Part shown: in pieces, positions 1 through 8,800 of the stretch
Numbering within the stretch: the stretch's first letter is position 1
How the letters are laid out: every line of letters starts with the position of its first letter
Assembly (NCBI GenBank): GCA_937925455.1
Contig: CALEWF010000029.1
Coordinates: 1 to 29,143, forward strand
DNA from: an uncultured Flavobacteriales bacterium
Lineage (GTDB): Bacteria > Bacteroidota > Bacteroidia > CAIKAF01
DNA: 29,143 nt
Direction of reading: 5' to 3'
Program-made: the position numbers and the translations under genes
The notes under the pieces: generated by a model
What the model saw: only the letters and a program-made list of their open reading frames with translations
The model's database searches: none
Told to the model about the DNA's origin: nothing

Positions 1-636
1 ATTGTTTTTATCTAAAACAATACTATTAGGCCAATCGCCTACTGTTAAAGTACTTTCTACTGTTTCAGATGAAAGATTAATAATATGAACAAGGGAATCG
101 GAAGAATTGGTAACGTACAAACGATTGTTATGAATCAGTAATTTTTCAGGTAGTTTTCCAACGGTGATGGATTTTGTAACAGTATTAGATGAAAGGTCAA
201 TAACAGAAATTTTTCCATTACCTGTAAAATTTACCCATTCAGAGAGGTAAGCCTTATTGTTTAGAAAAGCGATATATCTGGGTAGTTCTCTATCAGTAAT
301 TGTAGCTGAAATTTTGAAATTTTCTGCATTAACAACAACTACTTTATTACTATTATTTACAACGATGTATGCTTTGTTTTTATGCATGTTAATGGATTGA
401 ACTACATCGCCAAGTATGGCATTATCATTTGCATTAGCAAAAATGTTATTGTAAACGTTGTATGTATTACGAGGAATGTAAGAGATAGAACCGTTTGATT
501 GTCCGAAGTTACCTTCGTTGGTTACATAAATACCTGGACCGTAAATTCCTTGTTCTGGATTAGGTTCATTAGAGCAAGAGATGAAAGAAAAGATTGCTAA
601 GGCAAGCAAACCGAAACGAAACTTGATTGTTTTCAT
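1..636 (-). CDS. BtuG-like beta-propeller lipoprotein (YncE/DUF5074 type), partial
   Basis: The reading frame runs from ATG at 636 to the left edge with no stop, giving 212 codons of a longer protein. It starts with a lipoprotein signal peptide ending FISC (Cys21), followed by the acidic stretch SNEPNPE, which suits surface export in Bacteroidota. The visible part has repeated beta-propeller blades, for example KVVVVNAENFKISATI, ISVIDLSSNTVTKSI and VHIINLSSETVESTL, as in YncE/DUF5074 proteins. Its ATG overlaps the TGA of the TonB receptor (ATGA, 633-636), so the two are probably translationally coupled and share the upstream cobalamin riboswitch. In gut Bacteroides the same pairing is BtuB-BtuG, where BtuG is a surface lipoprotein that binds B12 very tightly. 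BtuG-like function is inferred from family and context. The 3' part lies outside the window. Confidence 0.82.
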   Translation of the reverse strand, partial: MKTIKFRFGLLALAIFSFISCSNEPNPEQGIYGPGIYVTNEGNFGQSNGSISYIPRNTYNVYNNIFANANDNAILGDVVQSINMHKNKAYIVVNNSNKVVVVNAENFKISATITDRELPRYIAFLNNKAYLSEWVNFTGNGKISVIDLSSNTVTKSITVGKLPEKLLIHNNRLYVTNSSDSLVHIINLSSETVESTLTVGDWPNSIVLDKNN

Positions 637-2585
637 GACTTTTTAGTTTTAAGGTTAATGAAATGATTGTTATTAAATTCTAATTTTATACCGAGTAAAA
701 ATTGAGTACCTGGGAGAGGTCTATTTTCAATGGACTGATACTGCGTATTGGTGAAATTTCTAATTAAGCAATCAAACGATAGATTAAAAACAGGAAATTT
801 AAACTTACGCCCAAAGCTGATATCGCCTAAGAAATAAGGAGGTAAAGCCATTGAATTATCATTTCGTATAAACCTTTCGCTGCAAAACTTCGAGGATATG
901 AAAAGAAAAATTTCGTGATAATTTAGATATGCTAAAATATTAGCAGTATGCAATGGTACATAAATCAATTGCCTGTTCAAATCACTGTTATTTATTTCTT
1001 GCGCTGAAGTAAATGTGTATTGTGCAGAAATTCTCCAATGGAATGTTTTTTTATTTGTACTTGCTATATTTATCAATGATTCAAAACCGGCTAATCTTAC
1101 GGATTTAATGTTTACCGGACTCCAGTATCCAGCAGGTTGAGGTTGCCATGAAATCCAGTTATTTACCCACATGCTGTATCCATTCACATCTATCGTAAAT
1201 GCTATATTACGAGTTGCATACGAATAATTTGTACCTCCCTCTATATTCCAGCTTAATTCAGGCAGTAAGTCTGAATTGCCACCGGGCGTCCAATATCTGT
1301 CATTTAATGTTGGAACACGATACCCATTATTCAACATGGTTCGTATGGATAATTGATGGTTTTTTTGATCAATTATTTTCCAGTTTGTACCAAATGAACC
1401 GGTTAATGGAGGTGAGTAACCCGGAGTAATTTGTTGTCTTATCGAATAAAATAATGTTAGCCATCGGGTTGCATACCAGTTTGCTTGTGTTATGATTGAT
1501 ATCCGGTGTTCTAATATCGCTTGTTGGTATTGCTTTATGATGGGAATAAAAAGTTGATAATGTGCCCCCCATTCCAGTTTGATTTTTTTCCATCCTCCCC
1601 ATTTCTGAATTGCATAGGCTTGTATTTGATGAATATAGGTTGAATCCTGAATATTTTGATCGGAATAATTTAATTCATCCATAAAATAACCGGCTCCCCA
1701 TTGGGTAAATAAATGTGCCGAACGTCCAGAAATATGTTTACCAGAAATTGCAGCACGAATATTTCTATCAAATTGATGGGCTTGATTTAAGGCCATTCCA
1801 ATTGAGGGTGGAATTTGCCGGTATTGTTGATTATAATTAAGATAAACTGCAATTTCATTTCGCTGATTGGCTTGGAAAGACAAATTTTGCGTTGCCATGA
1901 TTTGACGATATTTGGCTTGAGGCATAGAAAGCCAAGGGAAACCCGGAAGTGATTTATCTTGGTATAAAAAATCGTTTTTAGCTTGCTGCCAAGTAAATGC
2001 TGTAAAGGATGAAAATTGTGAGCTACCGGCTTCCATGGAGGCAGTATTGGCTAAAAATCCGTATGAACCTACATCTTGTTTGGTTTTTACATTCCAAAAT
2101 GAATTGTATTTGCTTTTATGATCCATCATGATGGTTGCGCCCATGCTGGCATTACCAAAGATGGAAGAGGCGGAACCATAGGCGATTTGTAAATTATCTG
2201 CATGCGATAAAGGCATTAAGCTCAGGTCAAACATTCCCAAAGAGCCACTGTTGATGTGAAATCCGTTCCATAATACATTGGTTTTATCAGCTCCGGTACC
2301 TCTGAATGAAACCGTAGAAGTAGTACCATTACTATACGAACGCACATATGCACCCGTCTGCAGCTCTATGGCTGCCGTTAATGGAATTGATGAATAAATT
2401 TTAGAAGTTAATGTGTCTATTTGTACATAACGTATGCCAGCATACTTTTCAAAACGGGATTCGGATATTACAAACTCTTTTAATTGTATTGCTGAAGTAT
2501 CTTGAGCACGGGAGTATAAAAAATAAAAAAAATTGCTTACCAAAAGCAATATGCCCCACGAGATATTTTTGTTTTTGTTAATCAT
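633..2585 (-). CDS. btuB: TonB-dependent outer-membrane receptor, probable cobalamin transporter (BtuB-like)
   Basis: This 650-residue protein has a signal peptide (about residues 1-28, ending SRAQD), a plug domain (about 35-160, with VSFRGTGADKTNVLWNGF and YGSASSIFGNASMGATI) and a long stretch of alternating aromatic beta strands forming the barrel, ending near LLGIKLEF with a short polar tail after it. There is no N-terminal carboxypeptidase-like domain, so it is not a SusC type, and its length suits BtuB-like transporters. The substrate is assigned mainly from the cobalamin riboswitch directly upstream (2631-2801) and the BtuG-like lipoprotein directly downstream. The protein would import B12 or related corrinoids into the periplasm using TonB energy. 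The symbol is given by function and context rather than close sequence match; another corrinoid as substrate is possible. Confidence 0.88.
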   Translation of the reverse strand: MINKNKNISWGILLLVSNFFYFLYSRAQDTSAIQLKEFVISESRFEKYAGIRYVQIDTLTSKIYSSIPLTAAIELQTGAYVRSYSNGTTSTVSFRGTGADKTNVLWNGFHINSGSLGMFDLSLMPLSHADNLQIAYGSASSIFGNASMGATIMMDHKSKYNSFWNVKTKQDVGSYGFLANTASMEAGSSQFSSFTAFTWQQAKNDFLYQDKSLPGFPWLSMPQAKYRQIMATQNLSFQANQRNEIAVYLNYNQQYRQIPPSIGMALNQAHQFDRNIRAAISGKHISGRSAHLFTQWGAGYFMDELNYSDQNIQDSTYIHQIQAYAIQKWGGWKKIKLEWGAHYQLFIPIIKQYQQAILEHRISIITQANWYATRWLTLFYSIRQQITPGYSPPLTGSFGTNWKIIDQKNHQLSIRTMLNNGYRVPTLNDRYWTPGGNSDLLPELSWNIEGGTNYSYATRNIAFTIDVNGYSMWVNNWISWQPQPAGYWSPVNIKSVRLAGFESLINIASTNKKTFHWRISAQYTFTSAQEINNSDLNRQLIYVPLHTANILAYLNYHEIFLFISSKFCSERFIRNDNSMALPPYFLGDISFGRKFKFPVFNLSFDCLIRNFTNTQYQSIENRPLPGTQFLLGIKLEFNNNHFINLKTKKS

Positions 2586-2594
2586 GTTTCATTC

Positions 2595-2614
2595 GGTTCT
2601 TTTTCCCGAGAACC
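2595..2614 (-). promoter_or_regulatory. Candidate riboswitch expression-platform hairpin
   Basis: Between the B12 box and the receptor ATG (2585) the minus strand can fold a hairpin with stem GGTTCT/AGAACC around an 8-base loop. It ends about ten bases before the ATG and has no U-tract, so it fits control of ribosome access better than transcription termination. The role is inferred. Confidence 0.4.
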
Positions 2615-2630
2615 TTGCTGAATGTTTATG

Positions 2631-2801
2631 ACAGGCAGGTCTCCTGGCTTGTTCTACAGGTATCGGTCTTCCCATCTGCCATTGGCAAACAGTGACACAA
2701 AGTGATACCTGCTCTTTAATAGAACTTACAGTTGCGGGTACAGCTCCCGATTTACACGGGATTCCCTTTTAATTTCATAACCTGAGATTATGAAAACCTG
2801 T
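2631..2801 (-). promoter_or_regulatory. Cobalamin riboswitch (B12 element)
   Basis: Read on the minus strand, this leader contains the hallmark pieces of the cobalamin aptamer in order: AAAAGGGAATCCCGTG, then GGGAGCTGTACCCGCAACTG, then the B12 box AGCCAGGAGACCTGCC close to the receptor gene. The outer P1 stem can form between ACAGGT (minus strand, 2801-2796) and GCCTGT (2636-2631). A perfect 8-bp hairpin (TTTCATAA/TTATGAAA, 2773-2795) sits just inside P1. It would lower expression of the TonB receptor and the BtuG-like lipoprotein when adenosylcobalamin or a related cobalamin is plentiful. Confidence 0.95.
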
Positions 2802-2804
2802 GCA

Positions 2805-2812
2805 CAAATGTA
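2805..2812 (-). promoter_or_regulatory. -7 promoter element of the B12 uptake transcript
   Basis: TACATTTG on the minus strand matches the Bacteroidota TAnnTTTG element exactly. Transcription would start within a few bases of the riboswitch P1 stem. No good TTTG -33 element is seen at 19 bp spacing. Confidence 0.55.
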
Positions 2813-2818
2813 ATAAAA

Positions 2819-3004
2819 TTATCTACAATCGTAGCCCCAATTTTGATATGCTTGAATGGCATTATTATATTGATCTACGCTTTCGTAGTTTTCTCTGCAC
2901 AATTCTACATCTGGCAGCGTTGTATGTTTACAAGTTACACAGGGCTTGCACGAAAGAAATAAAGCAGAAACTGGAATTCCAAAAAGAAATAAAATTTTAT
3001 TCAT
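2819..3004 (-). CDS. Small Cys-rich lipoprotein, unknown function
   Basis: This 61-residue product begins with a short hydrophobic signal ending LFLSC, a lipobox, followed by KPCVTC and two more cysteines in a short mature part (LPDVELC and the C-terminal GYDCR). Small lipoproteins with this spaced-Cys layout are common in Bacteroidota, but I cannot name a function. A perfect -7 element (TAGTTTTG, 3022-3029) lies 17 bases before the ATG with TTTT at the right -33 spacing, which supports a real, separately expressed gene. It lies 31 bp after the FAD oxidoreductase stop and just before the B12 riboswitch promoter, whose -33 region would lie inside it. Confidence 0.65.
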   Translation of the reverse strand: MNKILFLFGIPVSALFLSCKPCVTCKHTTLPDVELCRENYESVDQYNNAIQAYQNWGYDCR

Positions 3005-3021
3005 GATTGTTTATTTTTTTC

Positions 3022-3052
3022 CAAAACTATCAAATTTATTTTGAAGATAAAA
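3022..3052 (-). promoter_or_regulatory. Promoter of the small lipoprotein gene
   Basis: On the minus strand, TTTT at 3049-3052 is followed by 19 bases and then TAGTTTTG (3022-3029), close to the Bacteroidota consensus TTTG-N19-TAnnTTTG. The element overlaps the end of the FAD oxidoreductase gene. Confidence 0.55.
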
Positions 3053-4178
3053 GTTCAACTGCTTGTTGCGCCACTTTGGTACCAATTGCTACTCCCATAC
3101 CACCCATTCTAACCGCTACTCCTACCCTATCGTTGATTTTTTTAATAATGGGTTGTTTGGTAGCACCTTTCCCCATAATACCTGCCCATGCATAATCAAT
3201 AGTAAATTCTTTACCTGGCAATATGTGGTTTTTTAATACAGAGATTAAATAATTTGTAATTATTGGGGTGGTTTCTATTGTGGAAGTATATTCATTTTTT
3301 AAATCAATGTGCCGGCCACCACCGATCAAAATTCTATCGCCGATATTTCTAAAATAGTCATATCCTTTGTAATGATGGAAGTTGCCTTCCAAGGTGAGAT
3401 TTTGAATGGGCGATGTAACTAAAACTTGCCCTCTGGCAGGAATTACCTCCAATTCAGGCAATAATTCGGAAGCAAAACCATTATTGCAAATCAGTACCAA
3501 TGAAGATTTTATATCAAACGGGTGGGCTGCTATGGTTACATGTTGATGATTCACTTCAATAGTATTTGCTTTTATTCCGTTTAAAATCAATATTCCGGAT
3601 TTATGACAAAGTTTTAACAAATGTTGCATCAGCATTCCGGAGTGTATTTGTCCTTCAAACGGATTAAAAAAAGCCTTGGGATAGGCTTTTATACCCCAAT
3701 TTTTAGGCAATTCTATACATTCAAACACATCTGTATCAAAACCCGCATATTTCTTTAACGCATGGTTTACATAATCTATTTTCGACAAGCATTCTTCGAA
3801 TATTGCTTCATCTTCATTGAAAAAAATCTCAAAACCTCCGCTTTGTATGTATCCAATTTTTGATTTGCCGTGTAAATCAAGCAAATTAAGCAAACCTTCA
3901 TGCCGTTCTTTTACCAGCCTAAAACAAGATTCTTCATCCATTTCGGTGAGATCGTCTAATATTTCGCTCATGCTTCCAAAACATGCAAACCCTGCATTAC
4001 GTGTGGTAGCACCGTGAGGCAACACGCCCGATTCAATGACTACTACCTTTTTTTCCGGGTTATGTATTTTATACAAGTAGGCTGAAGTTAAACCAACTAT
4101 ACCAGAGCCAACAATCGTTAAATCAATGTTTTTTAAAAAGGTATCATGTTCCCAAAAGCTCAAATATGAAGCATTCAT
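3036..4178 (-). CDS. FAD-dependent oxidoreductase, DAO/DadA family
   Basis: The protein (380 residues from the ATG at 4178) carries an N-terminal Rossmann dinucleotide motif, GSGIVG, a ribose-binding Glu in VVVIESG, and the family signature GATTRNAGFACFGS, all typical of the D-amino-acid/glycine oxidase (DAO) fold. The C-terminal part has RILIGGGRH and WAGIMG, also usual for the family. It probably oxidises an amine or amino acid with bound FAD; the substrate cannot be read from sequence. An in-frame TTG at 4199 would add seven residues, but that codon lies inside a perfect -7 promoter element (TATCTTTG, 4197-4204), so the ATG at 4178 is preferred. MsrA lies 46 bp upstream of this start on the same strand. 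Confidence 0.86.
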   Translation of the reverse strand: MNASYLSFWEHDTFLKNIDLTIVGSGIVGLTSAYLYKIHNPEKKVVVIESGVLPHGATTRNAGFACFGSMSEILDDLTEMDEESCFRLVKERHEGLLNLLDLHGKSKIGYIQSGGFEIFFNEDEAIFEECLSKIDYVNHALKKYAGFDTDVFECIELPKNWGIKAYPKAFFNPFEGQIHSGMLMQHLLKLCHKSGILILNGIKANTIEVNHQHVTIAAHPFDIKSSLVLICNNGFASELLPELEVIPARGQVLVTSPIQNLTLEGNFHHYKGYDYFRNIGDRILIGGGRHIDLKNEYTSTIETTPIITNYLISVLKNHILPGKEFTIDYAWAGIMGKGATKQPIIKKINDRVGVAVRMGGMGVAIGTKVAQQAVELLSSK

Positions 4179-4196
4179 AGCATCGTAACTTATTTT

Positions 4197-4204
4197 CAAA
4201 GATA
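4197..4204 (-). promoter_or_regulatory. -7 promoter element of the FAD oxidoreductase gene
   Basis: TATCTTTG matches TAnnTTTG exactly and ends 18 bases before the ATG at 4178, the spacing seen for other genes here. It gives the oxidoreductase its own promoter downstream of msrA. No clear -33 element is seen. Confidence 0.5.
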
Positions 4205-4224
4205 AGCTACATGCGAATACATAG

Positions 4225-4875
4225 CTATGGATTTTTTAATTTATTACAAAATGCCTTTTTGAATTTCTCAAGTTTAGGCGCAATGACAAAAGTACAATAG
4301 CCTTGATTAGGATTTAAATTGTAATAATTTTGATGATAATCTTCAGCTTTGTAAAATATAGAAGCTGGAGAAATTTCTGTTACAACCGGAGCATCAAATG
4401 CTTTTTCCTGATTCAGTTTTTCTTTAAAATACTCTGCTCTTTGTTTTTGAAATTCAGAATGATAAAATATAACTGAACGATATTGTGTGCCAACATCTGC
4501 ACCCTGCCTATTCAAAGTAGTTGGGTCATGTGTTTGCCAAAAAATTTCCAACAATTCATCAAATGAAATCACAGACGGATCATAAATTATTTGGCATACT
4601 TCTGCATGGCCAGTTCTGCCGGTACATACTTCACGGTATGTAGGATTTTTTACTGAACCGCCCATGTATCCAGATTGTACAGAAATTACGCCCTTTACCC
4701 GTTGAAAGATAGCTTCTACACACCAAAAACATCCCGCACCAAATGTTGCCGTATCAAGGCCGTTAATTTCCGTAGATGTTGTATTATTATTTGCAATTGA
4801 TTGATTATTCATAATACGATTTTTACTTGTAGTATTACAGGATAAAATAAGAATAATAAAAGCCCATAGTTTCAT
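4225..4875 (-). CDS. msrA: Peptide methionine sulfoxide reductase MsrA, probable lipoprotein
   Basis: The 216-residue protein contains the MsrA active site GCFWC (catalytic Cys49), then GYMGG, the acidic/aromatic segment FWQTHDPTTLNRQGADVGTQYRS and YHQNYY, in normal family order. It reduces methionine-S-sulfoxide in proteins or free methionine. The N-terminus is a short hydrophobic signal ending LILSC (Cys13), so the enzyme is probably a lipoprotein acting in the envelope rather than the cytosol. If translation began at Met22 instead, the product would be cytosolic. A late Cys in NQGYC may be the resolving residue. No MsrB domain or neighbouring msrB is present. It is transcribed divergently from the ion-channel gene. 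Confidence 0.96.
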   Translation of the reverse strand: MKLWAFIILILSCNTTSKNRIMNNQSIANNNTTSTEINGLDTATFGAGCFWCVEAIFQRVKGVISVQSGYMGGSVKNPTYREVCTGRTGHAEVCQIIYDPSVISFDELLEIFWQTHDPTTLNRQGADVGTQYRSVIFYHSEFQKQRAEYFKEKLNQEKAFDAPVVTEISPASIFYKAEDYHQNYYNLNPNQGYCTFVIAPKLEKFKKAFCNKLKNP

Positions 4876-4943
4876 AATAATTTAACAATGTGATAGACAG
4901 ATTTGTTTAGGCCTGGAGTTTTAAATTCATTATATTAAAATTC

Positions 4944-4951
4944 TAACTTTG
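4944..4951 (+). promoter_or_regulatory. -7 promoter element of the ion-channel gene
   Basis: TAACTTTG, followed by CTGCC, matches the Bacteroidota TAnnTTTG pattern and ends 16 bases before the ATG at 4968. A T-run near 4919-4922 is a weak -33 candidate. Confidence 0.6.
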
Positions 4952-4967
4952 CTGCCAAATTTTAACT

Positions 4968-5879
4968 ATGCAAGATACTATTTTTAAACGGATTGCAGAA
5001 TCTTCGCTGTTTAACGGATTTATATTATTTATGATTTTGTTAGCCGGTGTAGTGGTGGGTCTTGAAACATATCCCAGCATTCAAAACAGCTATTCCACAA
5101 CACTGCATTTACTTGACCAGATTATATTATGGACATTTGTTTTCGAGGCTTTAATTAAAATTTTATCGTTTGGAAAATCTCCATGGAAGTATTTTAGTGA
5201 TGGATGGAATGTTTTTGATTTTTCTATTGTGATTATTTGTTTTTTACCCTTAAATGCATCTTACTCCGCAGTATTACGATTAGCCAGAATTCTCCGCGTA
5301 TTGCGGTTAGTTTCAGCACTACCCAAGCTACAATTATTGGTAGGAGCTTTGATTAAAAGTATTCCATCTATGATTTATGTGTTTATATTGATGGTACTTC
5401 ATTTCTACATATTTGCTGTATTAGGTACATTTTTATTTCAAAACAACGATCCAATTCATTTTGGAGACCTTCAAACATCTATGCTAACTTTATTTGGCCT
5501 GGTTACATTGGAAGGCTGGGTGGATGTAATGTATATCAATTTATATGGTTGTGATAAGTATGGATACAGTGATTCACCAATTCCTTGTACCACTCCACAA
5601 AGTCAGCCTATTGCTGCTGCTTTATATTTTATCTCATTTATCATCACCGGAGCGATGATTGTATTAAACCTTTTTATAGGAGTAATTATGAATGGTATGG
5701 AAGAAGCAAAAGAAGAGGCTGAAATTAAACAGCGTCTTGACTTTTTAAAGGACGGCAAAATTTCGCCAGGGGAGGAATTAGTAATTATTCAAAAGAAAAT
5801 AGAAGAATTAAATACTGATTTAAAATATCTGGGAATAAAGATTAAGGCTGACGAAGAAGAACGTAAAAAAAAATCTTAA
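4968..5879 (+). CDS. Single-repeat voltage-gated cation channel (ion transport family)
   Basis: The 303-residue protein has the six-helix layout of bacterial voltage-gated channels: S1 about 12-31, S2 about 46-66, S3 about 80-95, S4 about 98-116 with arginines every third residue (R104, R107, R110, R113), S5 about 130-155, a pore loop, and S6 about 214-243. The pore loop reads TLEGWVD (180-186). Sodium channels of the NaChBac/NavAb group have TLESW here; the Gly and the later Asp resemble calcium-channel repeats (TMEGWTD). Two cysteines (195 and 207) in the loop before S6 could form a disulfide. The tail after S6 is highly charged and predicted coiled coil (about 245-303), suiting a tetramer. 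Na+ versus Ca2+ selectivity cannot be settled from sequence. Its stop overlaps that of convergent tamB (TTAA, 5876-5879). Confidence 0.92.
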   Translation: MQDTIFKRIAESSLFNGFILFMILLAGVVVGLETYPSIQNSYSTTLHLLDQIILWTFVFEALIKILSFGKSPWKYFSDGWNVFDFSIVIICFLPLNASYSAVLRLARILRVLRLVSALPKLQLLVGALIKSIPSMIYVFILMVLHFYIFAVLGTFLFQNNDPIHFGDLQTSMLTLFGLVTLEGWVDVMYINLYGCDKYGYSDSPIPCTTPQSQPIAAALYFISFIITGAMIVLNLFIGVIMNGMEEAKEEAEIKQRLDFLKDGKISPGEELVIIQKKIEELNTDLKYLGIKIKADEEERKKKS

Positions 5880-8800
5880 TTGGTTTTTAAGCTATCGTTT
5901 GATTCATCTTGGTTGTCTTCAATCTTTGGTTTGTTTCTCTTAAAAAATTTGAATAGCTCCTTCCAATTATCAAATTCTCGACGATAGCTAATACCAACAC
6001 CTTGCGTGTAGGCAGCCGAGTTTTTCATCAGGTTATTTTCGTTCGATCGGTTAAAAGCTTTAAGCCGCAACCTTCCATCATTGGTAGCTTTAAATTCAAC
6101 CGTTACATTTCCTACAATTTGACTTTGATTTTGACTAGCAGATTGGTTTAGTGTTTGCCCACCTACTCCAATATCACCGTCAATAATTAGTCGTTGATTA
6201 AAAAATTGAGTTGACAATGCTACATTCACCTGGTCAGCCGTTTGTGCATCACCTGCTTTATATTTTAAATTCAGGCTAACATCTCGGGTAAGCTTCGAAA
6301 TCCAGTTATTTAATTGCCCTGCCAGTAATTCCAATGAGCTTGAACCTAATCCACTACCTAAACTACCGGCTAAAAGATTTCCGGTTCCCGCTGAACCACC
6401 GGTTGATTCAGGTGGTAAAAACTGATTCATAACTAGTAGGGCAAACACTTGCCGATTCATTTCGTTTTCATTAGCCATGGTTGATTTAATTAAATTTCGA
6501 GTTGATTCATCGGTATTAGGTAATTCCATATTGAAACTAATGGTAGGATTTATCAACCGATTGGTAAGAATCAATTCACAACTTATCCGCGTAGCTCTAC
6601 GATATAATTCGGCTTGTGTTGGGTCCATAAATACAGAAACAATGGGGTATAAAGAGGTATTAGCTGTGTAAATAGCAGTTGCATTGATAATGGCTTGGTA
6701 TGGATTCCCTGAAAATGTAATAGTACTTCCTGGTTTAATGGCAAATTGTTTATTAATAAGATTTTGTAAAGTAAACAAATAATTGCCACGCGTAATTTCA
6801 AATACACCGTAAATATCAAATTTATCTTTAGAGTCTATGCTTAAACTAATGTTTTCTGAAAAACCAGAAGCGCTGATTACATCTCCAACCGTTTCATCAA
6901 AAATTACCCTACATTCTGCATCGGGGGTAATCTTAGCATTAAGATTAAAAGTAAAATTTGTATTAATGTTTTTCTTTTGTTTAATAGGTTCATCTATTTC
7001 ACTGGTATCTGATTTAATAAATAATACAAAATTCTTTTCATCTATTTGTGCGGTATTTCGAATGGGAAGATTTAAAATAGTGAATTTTTCGGTAGTAATA
7101 TCTGCACTTAAAATTAAATCAGTTAACGGGCCATGCATACTTGCTTTTCCGGTAGCAAATGCAGTACCATAAAATTGCTCATTTTGGCGGGGGGATGTTT
7201 CAAGCACATTCAGATTATTAAAATTTAAACGTAAATCCAAATTAATATCATTAAATAATTTATGATTAATTACACCATCCAGTAATCCTTTGTTTCCCCC
7301 TACATCGGTTATTTCAAGGTCTTTTAGGATAATTTTTTGGTTATTGATAACTATATCTCTGTTTTTTGTATGATTGATAAAATAAGCCACGTTGGTGTAC
7401 CCAATCCGTATCATGGCATTTTGCAAGCTTACATTTGATTCTATAATTGGTTTTTTGGTAGTTCCGCTTAATGATACATTACCAAATGCCATTCCCTGAA
7501 TATCACTAAAAATAGGATTAACCATTTGTTTAAAAATACTAAGGTTTAAACCGTCAATATCTACAAGAATATCCAATTGGTCATCTTCTCTAAATGGGTA
7601 AAACCGGCCGTTAGTGATAGATAAATTTTTAACACCCAATCTTTTTAAATTGGCATTTAGCAGAATTTCTTTGTTTTCTGATTTAAAAATACTGTTTAAC
7701 GACAATTCTCCTAAAGGGATCTTATTTAGCTGCAAATCACTCACAGAAAGGTTGGAGGTAAAATAGGGTGTTTTTGAGAAAATACTGTATAATTCGAGCT
7801 TGCCGTTAACCCAACCATCCAAATCTACGCCCTGCCTTGCCAAAAAGAAATCAGAAAAATCCATAGGAAAATCATTGAGTGAAATACGTATTGGCAGGTT
7901 AGAATTTGATGATGTTTCGCCATTTATTACAATCATTGGATATCTGGAATTTTTTGGAAACACCTCCAGATTTTCAACATATAAATAGGCAGAATCTAAA
8001 ATGATTTTATTTCTATCAGAGATAGTCCACAAGGAATCATTAAAATAAAAATAAGAATCAAAAATTCTAAATTCAAATCGCGGAGCATTGCCAATATAAG
8101 CCTCTGCGTTAATGCTGGCAGAATTTTGTTTTTTTCCTTGGTTGTAAAATCCCGTCCAAAATTTTAGTGTATCATTTTTTGCATTGGCATTTAATATAAC
8201 GTTATCTATTTTAAGACTATCTCCCATATAAAATGCAGAGGCGTTGGATGTTAATTCAAGATTTTGGTTTTTGTTGTTAACCAAGATATTCCAGTTTTGC
8301 ATTTTAATATTTTTATAACGAAGCCAGCCAATCGTATTTGAGGTTAATGAAACTGTATTAGTGAGAGAATGAAAAATTCCGGTTAATTTATTTCCTGAAC
8401 TCATTTGTAAGTCCGGTAAAAAGACCTTAAATATGGGATTGGGATTTATGAAAGTAATGTTATACACAAATTGTTGGGTAGCAGATTTTATGTTTGGATT
8501 TACTGGTAAGTTAAAAGATGGAAAGACCTGATTCGTTCTAATTTTAATATCATTTAAAAGTGGAATCAACCGAAATGTTCCGTTTATATTTGCCTGAATA
8601 AGAGGAGAATCAAAAATTATACTTCGGATAGAATCATCTTTTAATGTGGCGAATAGAGTAAGCGAATCAACATTTAAAAAGCGGCTTGGAGATACTTTGT
8701 AAAATAAATTACTTACATGAATAGCACCTACCAACTCATCAATGTTGTTACCAGTAAAGTTTGCTAAAATTTTGCCCGAAAAAATAGAAAGAGAATCGGT

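Noticed and set aside
2800..3006. Plus-strand frame opposite the small lipoprotein
   Set aside because: It is the antisense image of the lipoprotein gene and of the riboswitch promoter, with no promoter or recognisable domain.
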